Shown here in pieces: positions 33,540 through 45,175 of a stretch of 64,000 nucleotides of DNA. Numbering within the stretch: position 1 is the stretch's first letter; every line of letters begins with the position of its first letter. Below the pieces are notes generated by a model. It made no database searches. It saw only the letters and a list, made by a program, of their open reading frames with translations, and had not been told where the DNA came from. Location of the stretch: NCBI GenBank assembly GCA_032622095.1, contig CP136069.1, positions 161,499,043-161,563,042 of the forward strand. The letters are read 5' to 3'. This DNA comes from Siphonodentalium dalli. Lineage: Eukaryota; Mollusca; Scaphopoda; Gadilida; Siphonodentaliidae. A program made the position numbers and the translations under genes.

Positions 33540-35110
33540 TGGTTTTTTTTCAATGTCTGCCTGAAATTTCTTTTTGAATTTGCTACAGGTGATCGGTTTG
33601 ACAAAATATTTAAGAACCGTCAACCCGTTGGAAATTATAACCCTATTTACTATATATAAATATTTTAAATTTCACTGTTTTCAGGTGCCAAGAACTTCTG
33701 TAAAACAGAACATTTTTACTTGCAATTTAGATATTCATATATATCACATCTGAAGATCATGGGGGGGGGGGGCTTATTTTTTATCATTGAATAAAGTTCA
33801 AAATTATTTTAATTTAGAAAGACAGCCACCCATGATCAATGTTCAATATTATGAACAAATATTTGAGACTTGTCATGCCATGTCTGTTGAGCAATGAAAA
33901 ATTGGGTTGAGATGAGTCTAGGTAGGTCATGAAAACTATATCTAAATAATGTGGCATATTTTCAGATGATTGCTCCCTGATTGAGTGGCCGCACCTGACT
34001 GTATGTCAACACTTGTAATCATTACTGAAATAGTTGTGGCTGCTTTATTCTTCGTTGTAATATGAAGCCCCCTCTCTTATAGTCAATAAACATATATATG
34101 GAGGTATGATGGTATATCTATAAAAATATAACACAACATTGAGACACAAATTAAGCTCCCTCTCATATAGACAAGTCGTCAATTGCTGTGTGAAACTATT
34201 AATTATTCTATCAGTTCTTGCTACTGACAATGATATTTTCAACCTCTCTCCGTTGTTTTTGTCATCTCATAAAAAAAATTCAGATCTAATATATATTTTG
34301 GGACTTCTGTTTGTTTGTTATCTATGGCCGGGAAAACTGCCGGACGGATTTCGACCAAACTTCCTATCTATGGGTAAAAATTCGCGTGAAGTGTCGTCGC
34401 ATTGCTTTTGAGAAGCTCCGGGCACTCATTCTCCATTCCCACTGCCCCCGTCTTGGAATTGTGGGGGTTAATCGCGTGTTAGTTAAAGAGCGTTCAGACA
34501 TGAGCGTTTTGTGCCTGTGTCCAGACAGGAGCGTGTTGTGTGATCGTTATGTCTGTGTTTGTACTTAGGGGTTCCTAGGAATGGGGGAGATTTTCATCGG
34601 GTCAGTTTTTCCGCCCGATGTGACCTTCACCTTGAAACGGGTACCCACAAATTATATATATGTATGTGTGTGTCCTTTATAGATTCGAAAACGGCCCTAC
34701 CGATGGAGTCCAAACTTGCTACCTAGGGGAACTTTTGTCCGGGAATTATCATGGACCAGTCAAATTGTGACCCGACCTGACCTTGACCTTCAAAATGGTC
34801 AATTCAAAGTAAAATCGGGTAAAACTGACGGATTTCGAAGAAATTTGATACCTATGGGTACTTTTGTCCGGGGAGTGTTTTGGACGGGTCAAATCGTGAC
34901 TCCGACCTGAACTTGACTTTCAACTGGTCAATTCAAGGTCAAAGCCCGGACGAAGTCGGGTCACCTGCTAGTACTATATACAACGAAGATGAGGATATGT
35001 GAAATTAAAGAATTGTCGTATGATAGATCCAGAGAAAGTTTTTGTTCAAAATGTCTTGCCTGGATTTATGCAGAACGCGCTTCTGATCCAGAAAACGTGT
35101 TTGGTCCAGA
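33540..35110. repeat. family G dispersed repeat, interrupted by a Helitron
   Basis: Second copy of the repeat at 19690-21130. It lacks the type B element found there and instead has a Helitron at 34285-34971. Contains a run of G near 33763-33773. Confidence 0.65.
34285..34971 (+). mobile_element. non-autonomous Helitron, 687 bp
   Basis: Starts TCTAATATATATTTTGGGAC and ends with hairpin CCCGGACGAAGTCGGG, TCACCTG and CTAG. It is preceded by A and followed by T. Comparison with the family G copy at about 20925 (CTCAGATTCCACATACAAG) shows this stretch is a clean insertion: host TTCAGA | TACTATATACAACGAAG. The interior holds two similar blocks around ACTTTTGTCCGGG and TGACCTTGACCTTC. No coding capacity. 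Short frames at 34311-34910 are spurious. Confidence 0.8.
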
Positions 35111-36649
35111 CATAAAGACATTTTTGCGGTTATATTCTGAAATGTCAATTTTGTAAAATGAAATTAGCCGTGCTAGATGCCATACCATAATTCAAACGAT
35201 TGTCAATCCAGGACCCAGACCTTTCGTTCCGGAGGCTTCATCCTGTTAATTATGTAAATGGGGCCAAACCGGAAGTTCTTACTATGGCGGCCATTGTTGA
35301 TCGGTCCACTTTGACACTGATTGCGTATGAAATCCTCGGTCAATGAATGCTATATTATTCGCGAATCTAGTGTGGAGAATACATCGCGACTGGCATAAAA
35401 CCTGCTTGTCACGAGATACGGTCCGGGCTCTCACATTAGTTAATGAACAAAACGAGATTGCCGGATCAGGAAACGGATATGTCGATGGCAATAATGCGGA
35501 GAAGTGCCGGTAGCGCGGAACATGCACTAGAATAAGATTGGTTTACAGGGACACTAAGAGCCAAGGGAGGTAATACAAGTGGATCATCTGATCATGACGC
35601 ATAGCGAATCCCATGGTACATGTATACCATGTCTGGTCACCTTATAGGGAAATAATATGCGGTAACTAGGCCAGCTCGCATGCACGTTTGTTACTTCAAT
35701 TTAACTCAATCTTAACCAAATGAGTTACCCCAATCAGTTATAAAAATGGAATTGTCTATTATTCATCTGGAGTGGTGATCAGAAAATACGAATTGACCAG
35801 TGCAAAATGAGTCTTATTCATTGGTGGGAAATGTTTAGATAAAACGTTGAATTGTGTAAAGAATATTGTCACTGCATGGTTATAGTACACCAAATATAAA
35901 AAAGTATCCCCCTTGGTGTGCTGTCACCCGCACTCAGATCATCATAAAACACATCTGTCAGCTGAATGGTTGATTATGATCGGGATAAAACTCATGCTAA
36001 AAAAACGAAAAAAATCAAATGCACCATGGAAATATTATACCTAGATGAATATTCATCCAGAGTGGGTGAAATAATTAACCTGGCATTTAATGGGGGGGTG
36101 TTTGAAAATTTGATGGTGATTTTTTTGGTGCGGAATTAGGGTAGTATCAAAAGAGGTAAATTTAAAGACGGTAAAGGCACACGGACCTATTCATTTGTTG
36201 GGTTATATTGGGTACGAAGAGTCATTCTTCAAAATTGACTAGGTCAGAAAGTTCCAGCATTCGCAAGGAATCGAGCATAGTAACACCGTCGCCTATGGAG
36301 AATAACTGGTGTACTGTAACCCACTGTAACAGTCCAAGTTTTGAATGGACGACTTCTAATCAGTTTATCATTTGTCATATTTGTCATTATTCGTCGCAAA
36401 TTTTTCTCGTAATTTTTTGCAGGGATTTCGTCATGAAAAACCAAATAGTGTCTCAGAATACTAACGACAACATGCGTGTAAAATGCATATTTACCAAAGC
36501 TAACGACATGGGAAGTAAAATTTATGTAGTTCCACATGTAATGGTGCTACTGACATTTACTTTAAAAAATACCTGTTTAATTGATTCTTGCGATATATAG
36601 TTATATGTTGTTTCCAGGTAATATTCAGTATAGCATCGTTACAGCTACA
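35111..36649. other. no gene established; promoter-like patch near 35260
   Basis: At about 35267-35295 the + strand reads CCGGAAGTTCTTACTATGGC then GGCCATTG, resembling an ETS site followed by a YY1-like site over an ATG, as at many animal housekeeping promoters. The frame from that ATG closes after 20 codons. The 130-codon frame at 36208-36600 has no recognisable domain. Neither is called as a gene. Confidence 0.3.
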
Positions 36650-36786
36650 GTAATGCTCTAAGTAATCGACACCTTAACCGAGAGCTTTCCGATGAATGGC
36701 AACAAGTCATATTTCCGACTAAATCCTGAAAAATTACCCATAATTCTGCTGTGGTTAAGGAGTTGATTAATTAGAGCATTACTGTT
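36650..36786. mobile_element. small MITE with AGTAATGCTCTAA ends
   Basis: CAGTAATGCTCTAAGTAATC on the left is matched by GATTAATTAGAGCATTACTG on the right; CACCTTAACC and GGTTAAGGAG are also mirrored. The interior (GAGAGCTTTCCGATGAATGG) is shared with fragments at 1731-1832 and 11565-11642, so this is the most complete copy in the window. Confidence 0.65.
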
Positions 36787-37529
36787 GAGCGAAACTACTT
36801 CTCAAGTAGTTAGTTGTGTTCAGAAATGTAATTTTATCAGGATATTTCCGGAAGTCAGGATTTCTATAACATTTTTGAAACTTTCAGGATGTTTGTATTA
36901 ATTTCTGGTGGACTCGCTAATTACCTATAGATGACAGTTCAATAAATTGAAACACTTTTGAGAGAAAGCCTGGAATCCTAGATGTGTGAAATATAGCAAA
37001 AGTACTTCTCAGATGTCTCAAGATTCAGTCTTAGAGCATCTAAATTACACACGTTTCCACTATGAAACCTACTCCAACAACAAGTCCGATTTCAGGAAAT
37101 TTCTTAAAGCGCCCCTTACGTCCCTGACTGTGTTTTTATTTAGATTCATTTTGTAAACATGCCATTGCTGTGGTTTTCTGGCATATCGCGAGTAAAAAAA
37201 AAATATTAAGCACTGTTTGATTTTAGTGAACATTCATGCGACCACGAATCAGTCGTATGTGCATGAGAAGTTTCCCGTCGTGAATAGTAACTGTTAGTTG
37301 GACTGCGTATGCTCACGACAAGATCGTGAGTAAAATTTAGATGCGAATCGTGGCGTATACTTGGTTACCTCGACTTGCGACGGAATCACAGTCGTGTGTA
37401 AGTATAATTCGTATATCGTAGGGAAGTCAATCACGTGGCTAACCATGGCTCACGGACATGTAACCAACGATATCCTCATATGCGACGACATCGTAATCGT
37501 GTGAACAAACTATCCACGATCTTGTCGGA
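36787..37529. other. no gene recognised
   Basis: No exon visible. From about 37220 the sequence is rich in ACGA/TCGT words (CACGAATCAGTCGTATGTGC) that look like decayed forms of the minisatellite that follows. Confidence 0.4.
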
Positions 37530-38105
37530 CCCGATTCCTCCACTTACGATTGAATAATTGTCGTCTGAACGTCCACTTACGATTGAATCGAGGTCTTCTG
37601 ACGTTAATTTACGATTGAATAGTGGTCGTCTGACGTTAATTTACGATTGAGTCGTGGTCATCTGAACATGAAACTTACGATTGAATCGTGGTCGTCTGAA
37701 CGTCCACTTATATACGATTGAATCGTGGTCATCTGAACGTCCACTTATGATTGAATCGTGGTCGTCTGAACGTTAATTTACGATTGAGTCGTGGTCATCT
37801 TAACATGAAACTTACGATTGAATCGTGGTCATCTGAACGTCCACTTATGATTGAATCGTGGTCATCTGAACATCCACTTATGGTTAAATCGTGGTCGTCT
37901 GAACGTTAATTTACGATTGCATCGTGGTCGTCTGAACGTCAAGTTACGATTGATTCGTGGTCGTCTGAACGTGAAACGATTGATTCGTCTGAACGTTAAT
38001 TTACGATTGATTCGTGGTCGTCTGAACGTTAATTTACGATTGATTCGTGGTCGTCTGAACGTTAATTTACGATTGCATCGTGGTCGTCTGAACGTGCACT
38101 TACAC
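37530..38105 (+). repeat. 33-bp minisatellite, about 17 units
   Basis: The unit is TTACGATTGAATCGTGGTCG then TCTGAACGTTAAT, with variants ending GTCCACT or GTGAAAC. Because most units are 33 bp, open frames run through the array; the 85-codon frame at 37851-38108 is a simple 11-residue repeat (RGRLNVNLRLI-like) and is not considered a gene. Confidence 0.85.
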
Positions 38106-38189
38106 TAAGCAACATGCCGACTACAGTAGAGACGCAGTGATGTGGAAACTTCTCCGCCATAATTTGTGCGTGAGTGCGAAACCACCGTT

Positions 38190-38560
38190 AGTGGAATCAC
38201 TGAACTCAGATGACAGCGTTAACGTTTCAGCCAAATTCACATAATTGAAGCACGTGGGCCACTCCATGCAGTGATGTTTACCCAGCTAGAGTGACACCAG
38301 TTGATCCTGAAAATGCAAGAAAAAACACCGATCATGTGTCTACTTTTAAAATTTAATCACCAGGTGTACGACCTGGCTATCCCGCATCAAACGTTTACCT
38401 GGAAAACTCCAGAAGGATCGCAGCTAGATAAATAAATTTCACACTCACAAAATTCCATTCCCCATCAAATCACAAGTTTAAATTATTTAGATATGATGTA
38501 CAACCCAAATGAACAAGATTTCATCTTCTAATAATGTGTCACATGTATAAGATGAAGGCT
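38190..38560. repeat. third copy of the intron 2 dispersed repeat
   Basis: GGAATCACTGAACTCA, GACAGCGTTAACGTTTCAGC and CACCAGTTGATCCTGAAAAT match the copies at about 14331 and 15100. It includes the GTGTACGACCTGGCTATC insert, so it is closer to the second of those copies. Confidence 0.65.
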
Positions 38561-40455
38561 ATTTTTCAGTTAACTGTGATATTCCACGGTGCATGTACTC
38601 GCTCTCCGACTCTGCGTGCGTGCGTGCGTGCGCATGTCGGTGCTAGGTGTCGCCTTCGGATCCGGTGCCGACCTTAATGGCTTCTCCCGTGTAATAAACA
38701 TACCCGAGGTATTATGTGCACTTTAACGAACCCTGCGGTGGGCAAGATCTCCGCGACCCGGAAAATTGTAAACAAAAACACTTACACGGGATCACAGTGA
38801 AAATAAAGCCCATAGCCTTTTACTGTATCATCCCGAATCTCCGGGCCGAATAATCGCAATTGATGAATGGACTCTAAACGGCCGTGTGCCTAAGTAAATC
38901 ATAATCACGGGGCTAACAACTATAATGCAGACTTTTTGTTTTAGCTGCATTGATAGGAAACATAGACTACCCATGGCTCAGTCTGGGTGAACGTCGACTC
39001 TATATTTGAAATATAGAGTCTGGAGCTAATGTAGCCAAAACCATTTCTATTCAGCGAAGAGCTTCCCCAAAATGACGTCACGGATTTTTTTAAATACATC
39101 GATGATTGACAGGTGTCCCCACGTGTTATTTGTTGTGCTTCGCCGACTCATCAACCCACAGAAGGCCTGTGTCGCGACATTAAAACTTACAGAAGATAAT
39201 ATTTGTCGTGTGTGCGACTATTCTTTTTTCGGGAGATGAACTCGCTGCATCAACGGGAAAGCTGCATCCGAGAGCAAAAAATTAGGTCGTCATCAAAAAT
39301 GATGCTTTAGAACTATTTAAAAGCATAAAATTAAGTCATTTCCTCGGTGTTTGACTTTCAGATGACTTTTTTTTTACGGCAAATAATTTGTCGATTTGCA
39401 AACCATGTTACAATAAAGTAAATCAAATACACGGACATGAGTAAAGTTCTATTTATATTTATGGGAGGCCAAGTTGGTACCATACGCAGGCCTATCTATC
39501 AGGTCCAGCACATCCTTCAAATTAATCGGAATCGTACCGAATATATAATTTCGAAGCAATATTTTCTGTCTCTGTTGAATTTGCAAGCCTCGAAATTCCG
39601 CTGTGTTACTATATTTAGAGCATTCGGCAAACCTCGTCGCGGTCACAGGTCGAGGAGTTCAGCCGCAGAGGTCACAGGTCGAGGAGTTCAGAATGATATT
39701 TAGAGGTGACATTATGGGAGTCTCCGCCCATTAACACTTGTTTATCAACCCATACGGTTTCATTGGACGGAAAATAATTTACGCAATCAATCAGATTACG
39801 GAATCCCGAGGACTTGGAAATGAGATAGCGATGTTATCCGTCAGACCTAATATTCAATGTTGTAATGAATATTTAGGTATGAGTTTACTCAGACTGCCCA
39901 TGGCTGTGTGGTCTTACTAATTTGCTATGACGCTTGGGGCAAAATGACGCTGTTAAGAAAATGTACCGTTATATGTTCTACAGTTGTCCGTCTCGTCGCC
40001 TTTGGCTAATCGGAACGACTGGCGGAAATCCCATTATGTGTATAAAACATTCTAAACATATATACTCAATGTATTGTAAAATATGAAAATAATGGAGCAT
40101 TTGGTTTTTGCCAACAGACCATAAGCAAGATGGGTTTTCTTGTCGTTTTTCAAAAATAGGAACAGCCACAACTAAAATATATGAAAACATTTATGTTTAT
40201 GAAAGACATGCAGACACTAACTCGGTTATCCAAAAACGAAATGCGAAATGATAACAGTTACTTTAGATAAGCCAACGGTACATTTTATTATCAGCATCAT
40301 TTTGTCGCACCAGCATCATATTAATTCAGCAGGGGCCCCAAGCATCATAGCAAATTAGCAATATTGCTTAATAATGGGTAAAGAAGCACCAAGTTACCCC
40401 AACATCACGGTTATATCAACATTGCCCACATCAGCAGGTCCCATCGACATCATAT
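38561..40455. other. no gene recognised
   Basis: 38617-38632 is a short (GTGC)n tract, followed by a GC-richer stretch to about 38770 of unknown nature. At 39636-39692 a 26-bp phrase, GGTCACAGGTCGAGGAGTTC, is repeated twice. The open frames at 39437-39703 and 39738-39920 show no family resemblance. Confidence 0.4.
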
Positions 40456-40904
40456 GTGACCCGCCATATCAAATCCAGTCGGAAGTCGGGATTTTTTTTA
40501 CCCTGTGCCAATGCATTCTCTTATATATGCGAGTCGACCATAGGTCGCCTCGCATATATAAGAGAATGCATTGGCCTAACAATTTTTATCATGTTTTTTA
40601 AATAAATGTTTCTTACAATGTTTAGGACATAAAATAAAAAAAACATCCATTATCCTGCAGGGAGCCCCACACATATATAGAAGAGTGTCGTCTGCTCATG
40701 TTTGTCTGGGGCTCTGTATGGGTGAAATTATAAAATTGTTAAAGAATACAAGAACAAATTATTAAAATTGTAAAAAATTGTTAGGCCAATGCATTCTCTT
40801 ATATATGCGAGGCGACCTATGGTCGACTCGCATATATAATATAATGCATTGGCACAGGGTAAAAAAAATCCCGACTTCCGACTGGATTTGATATGGCGGG
40901 TCAC
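40456..40904. mobile_element. type A double-hairpin MITE (copy A3), opposite orientation
   Basis: GTGACCC...GGGTCAC ends flanked by ATAT. The central block is the reverse complement of that in A1 and A2 (ATTATCCTGCAGGGAGCCCC then ACACATATATAGAAG). Because the ends and core are symmetrical, only the centre reveals that this copy inserted the other way round. One hairpin arm has ATATAATATAATGC instead of ATATAAGAGAATGC. Confidence 0.85.
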
Positions 40905-41658
40905 ATATCGTTATTGCAGAACTATTTGACCAGGGCTGTGAACCACCCTGATCGAAGACCGTGTTTTCCCACCGCGGCGATAATGCACGCAGCTATAATA
41001 TGGATCCCTCTTATTCCTATGCGAATCTTGACGAATGGCTCTATTAACGTACAATCGACTCGCTTCGTATCGACTCGAGTCGCAAATGGACATAACTTGT
41101 ATCGCTAAATGGACGAAAAGTGTCACGACATACTTAAAACGCTTGTATCCCACCATTTCGATATTCATAGTAAATGGGTCCCAATGTTTGTTCGACAAAG
41201 TCGTTCATAGCATTAACTCGACACTCATGGTGAAGTGCTTGATCGAGGCTATAGAAGCCTACGGCTTCATAAATATTGAAATACATGAGATTTCCCTTCA
41301 AAATTTATCGAGCTTCGCGATTGATGGATGGCCAATATAGCATTTTGTCATATGAAACCCTTTACGCCATTTTCTCGAGAGAGCACTCTGATTCGAATTT
41401 GTTATACAGAGAATAATATAGGTCCATCGGGACCCACATCAGCTTATGTCCCATCTCCGTTCCCGCGGATCGTCGATATAAAATATATATAAAATGATGT
41501 TCGAGGTTTTAGTGACTAATATTTATTAAACGGGCATGCCTTCAAAGGGCGCTCTGTCGCAATGCTTACCCACAATTAAAAGCATAGGTCGGTTTTTTTC
41601 GAGTGACATAAAAGTCAAGTGATGATCACTACTGGGACCATCATCAAATCAATTAAAA
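40905..41658. other. no gene recognised
   Basis: Two overlapping frames (101 codons on +, 95 on -) are present at about 40911-41340 without recognisable domains. I cannot support either as a gene. Confidence 0.35.
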
Positions 41659-41927
41659 CCCTTTCATGACCGGAGCTACGCTGGTGCAGCATTAAATACT
41701 CCGTGCCAGTGCATTATCTTATATATTGGAGTTTCCCATAGGGAGTCTCGCATATATAATAGATTGCACTGGCTTACAAGGTAAAGCTAAATATTGTTAG
41801 GCCAATGCATTCTATTTTATATGCGAGGCTCCCTATGTGCATGAGACTCGCATAATGATATATAAGAGAATGCATTGGCACAGGGTTTTCGCAACATTTC
41901 AGGAAGCTCCACTCATTGAAGGTTTAA
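41659..41927. mobile_element. type C double-hairpin MITE (copy C3)
   Basis: Left end TTAAAACCCTTTCATGACCG, right end CTCCACTCATTGAAGGTTTAA. Two hairpins with loops built on TCCCATAGGGA and CTCCCTATGTGCATGAG, linked by TAAATATTGTTAGG. More diverged than C1, with a small insertion in the second hairpin. Confidence 0.7.
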
Positions 41928-43057
41928 AGGGTAAACTTCCGTATTTGCTGCATAAAAGTTCAACAATGCACTCATGCTCTACGAATCGACTGAACTATTC
42001 TGCCATTTTTATTTTCATAATCAGGACGTCGCCGCCATGTTTAGATCGTGATTTGCTCGTTTACTGATGGCCGAATTCAACAAAGCTGAATTCACAGTGA
42101 ATTCACTCTGAGCGAAAGTGACTCTATAAAAATTGGCAAACAGCGTGTCAGTTGAAAATAACCGGACTAGCGGACTATATATGTCTTCAGTAAATTTAGT
42201 AAACATGTATATAAATTTGATCAGAACAAACAACCTCGTTCCCTTTTCTGCTTTCGATGGCCGTACGACATTCAGACGTCAACCCAAACTCGATAATATA
42301 ATAACCTACAATATGGCGCAAAATTGACGTCATACCGGCGGCATTGCGTATTTGTGCCCATATTGGTACTTTATTGGCCTTCATTGTTGGAGAGCATTAG
42401 TAGATATATTACAGTTTGGTGTTAACTTATTGTGAAAAAATCATACATTAAAACTAAACTTGTGTTAAGTAGTCAAGTAGTTAATTAGTAGTCAAGCGGC
42501 ACCTCAAGCTTTATATATGCATATATCTGGTGCTGTGCTGTATCCACGTTTGAGCCGATATGGGTCATACCAACGTTAATACGTGTCATGGGTGAAGGAA
42601 ATACCGCACAGAGGGGTAATTTAACGGGGACATAACTGGCAAGTTTGGTTATAGAACTTAAAACATCATTTTGCCAACAGCAGATGAAAGATCACCATAC
42701 CGTGTAAACATCATACTCATATAAAAAAAAACATTGCTGTTGTTGTTGTTGTTGTTGTTGATTGCTTGGGGAGGGCTGCCTTCGTTTCAGTCGCTAAACC
42801 ACATCAAGTGAAAAGAATTCTTTTGGACGTCTTTGCGACACAAATTATTATTCTGAAAAATATCTATGAGCCAATACAGAAAACACAGGGAAGAAATAAA
42901 CAATCACTATCTGTATCTAGACAAGATATTTCTTCCTTATGTTATATACACAGTTACACAATGCCATTACCAGACCCACCCCACCTTGCGAGAGCAATAA
43001 GCGGCTACACGAAACGACAGTCATGTCTGAATAACAATGGGATGTAGCACGACATAT
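41928..43057. other. no gene recognised
   Basis: A (GTT)n microsatellite lies at about 42736-42760. The 93-codon frame starting at 42766 and the others here have no family resemblance. Confidence 0.4.
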
Positions 43058-43517
43058 GTGACCCGCCATATATATAAAATCCAGTCGTAAGTCGGGATTT
43101 TTTTACCCTGTGCCAATGCATTCTCTGATATATGCGAGTCGACCATAGGTCACCTCGCATATATAAGAGAATGCATTGGCCTAACAATTTTTTACAATTT
43201 TAATAATTTGTTCTTGTATTCTTTAACAATTTTATAATTTTACCCATACAGAGCCCCAGACAAACATGAGCAGACGACAATCTTCTATATGCTTCCATAT
43301 ATGTGTGGGGCTCCCTGCAGGGTAATGGATGTTTTTTATTTTATGTCCTAAAAAATGTAAGAAACATTTATTTTAAAAAAATGATGAAAAATTGTTAGGC
43401 CAATGCATTCTCTTATATATGCGAGGCGACCTATGGTCGACTCGCATATATAAGAGAATGCATTGGCACAGGGTAAACAAATCCCGACTTACGACTGGAT
43501 TTGATATGGCGGGTCAC
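43058..43517. mobile_element. type A double-hairpin MITE (copy A4)
   Basis: ATAT-flanked GTGACCC...GGGTCAC ends, same orientation as A1. The left terminal repeat has a small TATA insertion (CCATATATATAAAATCC) and one stem has CTCTGATATATG. The central hairpin block AGCCCCAGACAAACATGAGC is retained. Confidence 0.85.
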
Positions 43518-44182
43518 ATATAAAGTAGACAATCACTCTCTCGCTAGGTGGGATAGATAAAAACGTATTCCCGAAAACGACACACATAAGCCCGAAAGAT
43601 TGATGTCGAATCCGGTCCATGAGGTTATATATTATTTCTGATGTAATTTCTATTGTTGTATTGTTGATGGAATAAATACTGTTTAAACTAAACCACATCA
43701 CTGAGAAATGAATCATATGTACATAGAAACCATGCACCAACCCCTGATAAGTTCAGATGCACGAATCCGGTTATACCGCACAGATCCCTTGATCGATTTC
43801 AATTAAATTTGGTGTTGTGACTCGGGTACCCTGGTTGATGTTACATATAACGGCATTAGTTTTTCCAAATGTTGATTTAAAAAAAAAAATCATAAATAAA
43901 TAATAATAAAAATAAATATGTTTAGATTGAGCAACAAGCTCAATCTAAAAAAAATCCATTTTCTTATTTCAATTTTTTTGTTAGTCTAAATATTTAAATG
44001 ATCAAAATGTGCGTGAAGCGTAACAAAGAGGCCGCCGCTGAATAAAGACTTTGTCTACTATCAAAATGTGCGCGAAGCGCTCACATGGGTCACAGGCCCT
44101 AACACAGAGAGGGACGGTGCAAAGGGCCGCTGGCTCCTCTGACGCAAAATAAAAGCTCCCGACGGGAGCCTGTTTCATCTAG
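43518..44182. other. unassigned; possible Helitron 3' end at 44155-44182
   Basis: A perfect small hairpin GCTCCC-GAC-GGGAGC (44155-44169) is followed by CTGTTTCAT and CTAG, then T, the layout of a Helitron 3' terminus. No matching TC start could be placed. Upstream, 43920-43948 is another perfect hairpin, TTTAGATTGAGC-AACAA-GCTCAATCTAAA, and the phrase CAAAATGTGCGNGAAGCG occurs twice (about 44003 and 44062). Confidence 0.35.
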
Positions 44183-44689
44183 TTAGACATGATATCTTCA
44201 AACTGGATTTACATTATCTTGCGAATAGATCGATCAAGGCTGCAGGTCGAGTTTGTTCCATTCGCTGAAATAATGTACAGTTTGAAGCTATTATCCGGCT
44301 TAATACATGGCACCTCCCAAAGCGCGTCATATCGGAACATAATTATTAGACAGAAATAACTAAAAACAAACAGCTGAGGTGTACCATGTAGTCGACCAGC
44401 TCGTTCGGGCATTGGCTGCGCCAGTGGTGTGACATCAGGACCCATTGTCATTTAATCTCAATACCACATTTCTTGTCCAACCGTTGACTGAACATGACGC
44501 GTCGACCCTGTGGTCTTTCGGCGATAGAGGCACCCGATATCATTGGAGAGTTGCTCTTATTTCTTAAGGATCAGACGCACTTCTTGCCAAAATTTCCGGA
44601 TATTTCAAAATAGATTTTCGCAAAATCTGTTTAAACAATCTTTTTAATTAGGTACAAGTGATTATTGTTACACACTATTTAAGAACCAT
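44183..44689. other. no gene recognised
   Basis: No feature seen, apart from weak similarity of the last part (TTTAAGAACCATCAATTGGTTGG) to the start of family G. Confidence 0.35.
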
Positions 44690-45175
44690 CAATTGGTTGG
44701 AAATTATGACCCATTTACTATTAGTCCCACGAATCAGAGATGTGGCTCAATGTCTATGTTGGTAAGGGTTGCCACATTGCAATTTCCAACTGATCCCTCC
44801 CCCCGATCCATACCAAGCTCCAACGTTTGCGACATTACATCTGCACCACCTCCATGGGTTGTAAATTATAGCACCCCAACCTTCCAACTGTTGGCGATTT
44901 CCAACCGGACACCACCGAAGTTTAGAAAATGTCAACTTTTGATCATATAAGACCAACATATTGACAAAAAGTGGAACATTATATTATCATTGGTCTAAAA
45001 AAAAAAAAATCCACACCACCAATTGTGTATACTGGCTGGAAAATTAAACATTGGGAACAATTTCAACCTATATTTTGTGTGACATTATCAACTAATGCTC
45101 TGCATGTCCCTGTTGAAAATGTTTACCAAAGCGAGACATCCACCCCACCCCTCCCCACCCGATCACACGTCCCTG
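44690..45175. mobile_element. family E element, diverged copy
   Basis: Rich in TTCCAACTG/CCAACATATTGAC phrases and ending near 45175 in CACACGTCCCTG, the family E terminus. A run of A at about 44997-45009 interrupts it. Frames of 70-85 codons over it are repeat-derived. Confidence 0.45.

Noticed and set aside
36208..36600. 130-codon open frame
   Set aside because: No recognisable family and no splice or promoter context; chance frames of this size are expected in 64 kb.
37851..38108. Apparent repeat protein
   Set aside because: Product of the 33-bp minisatellite; the array has no other sign of coding.
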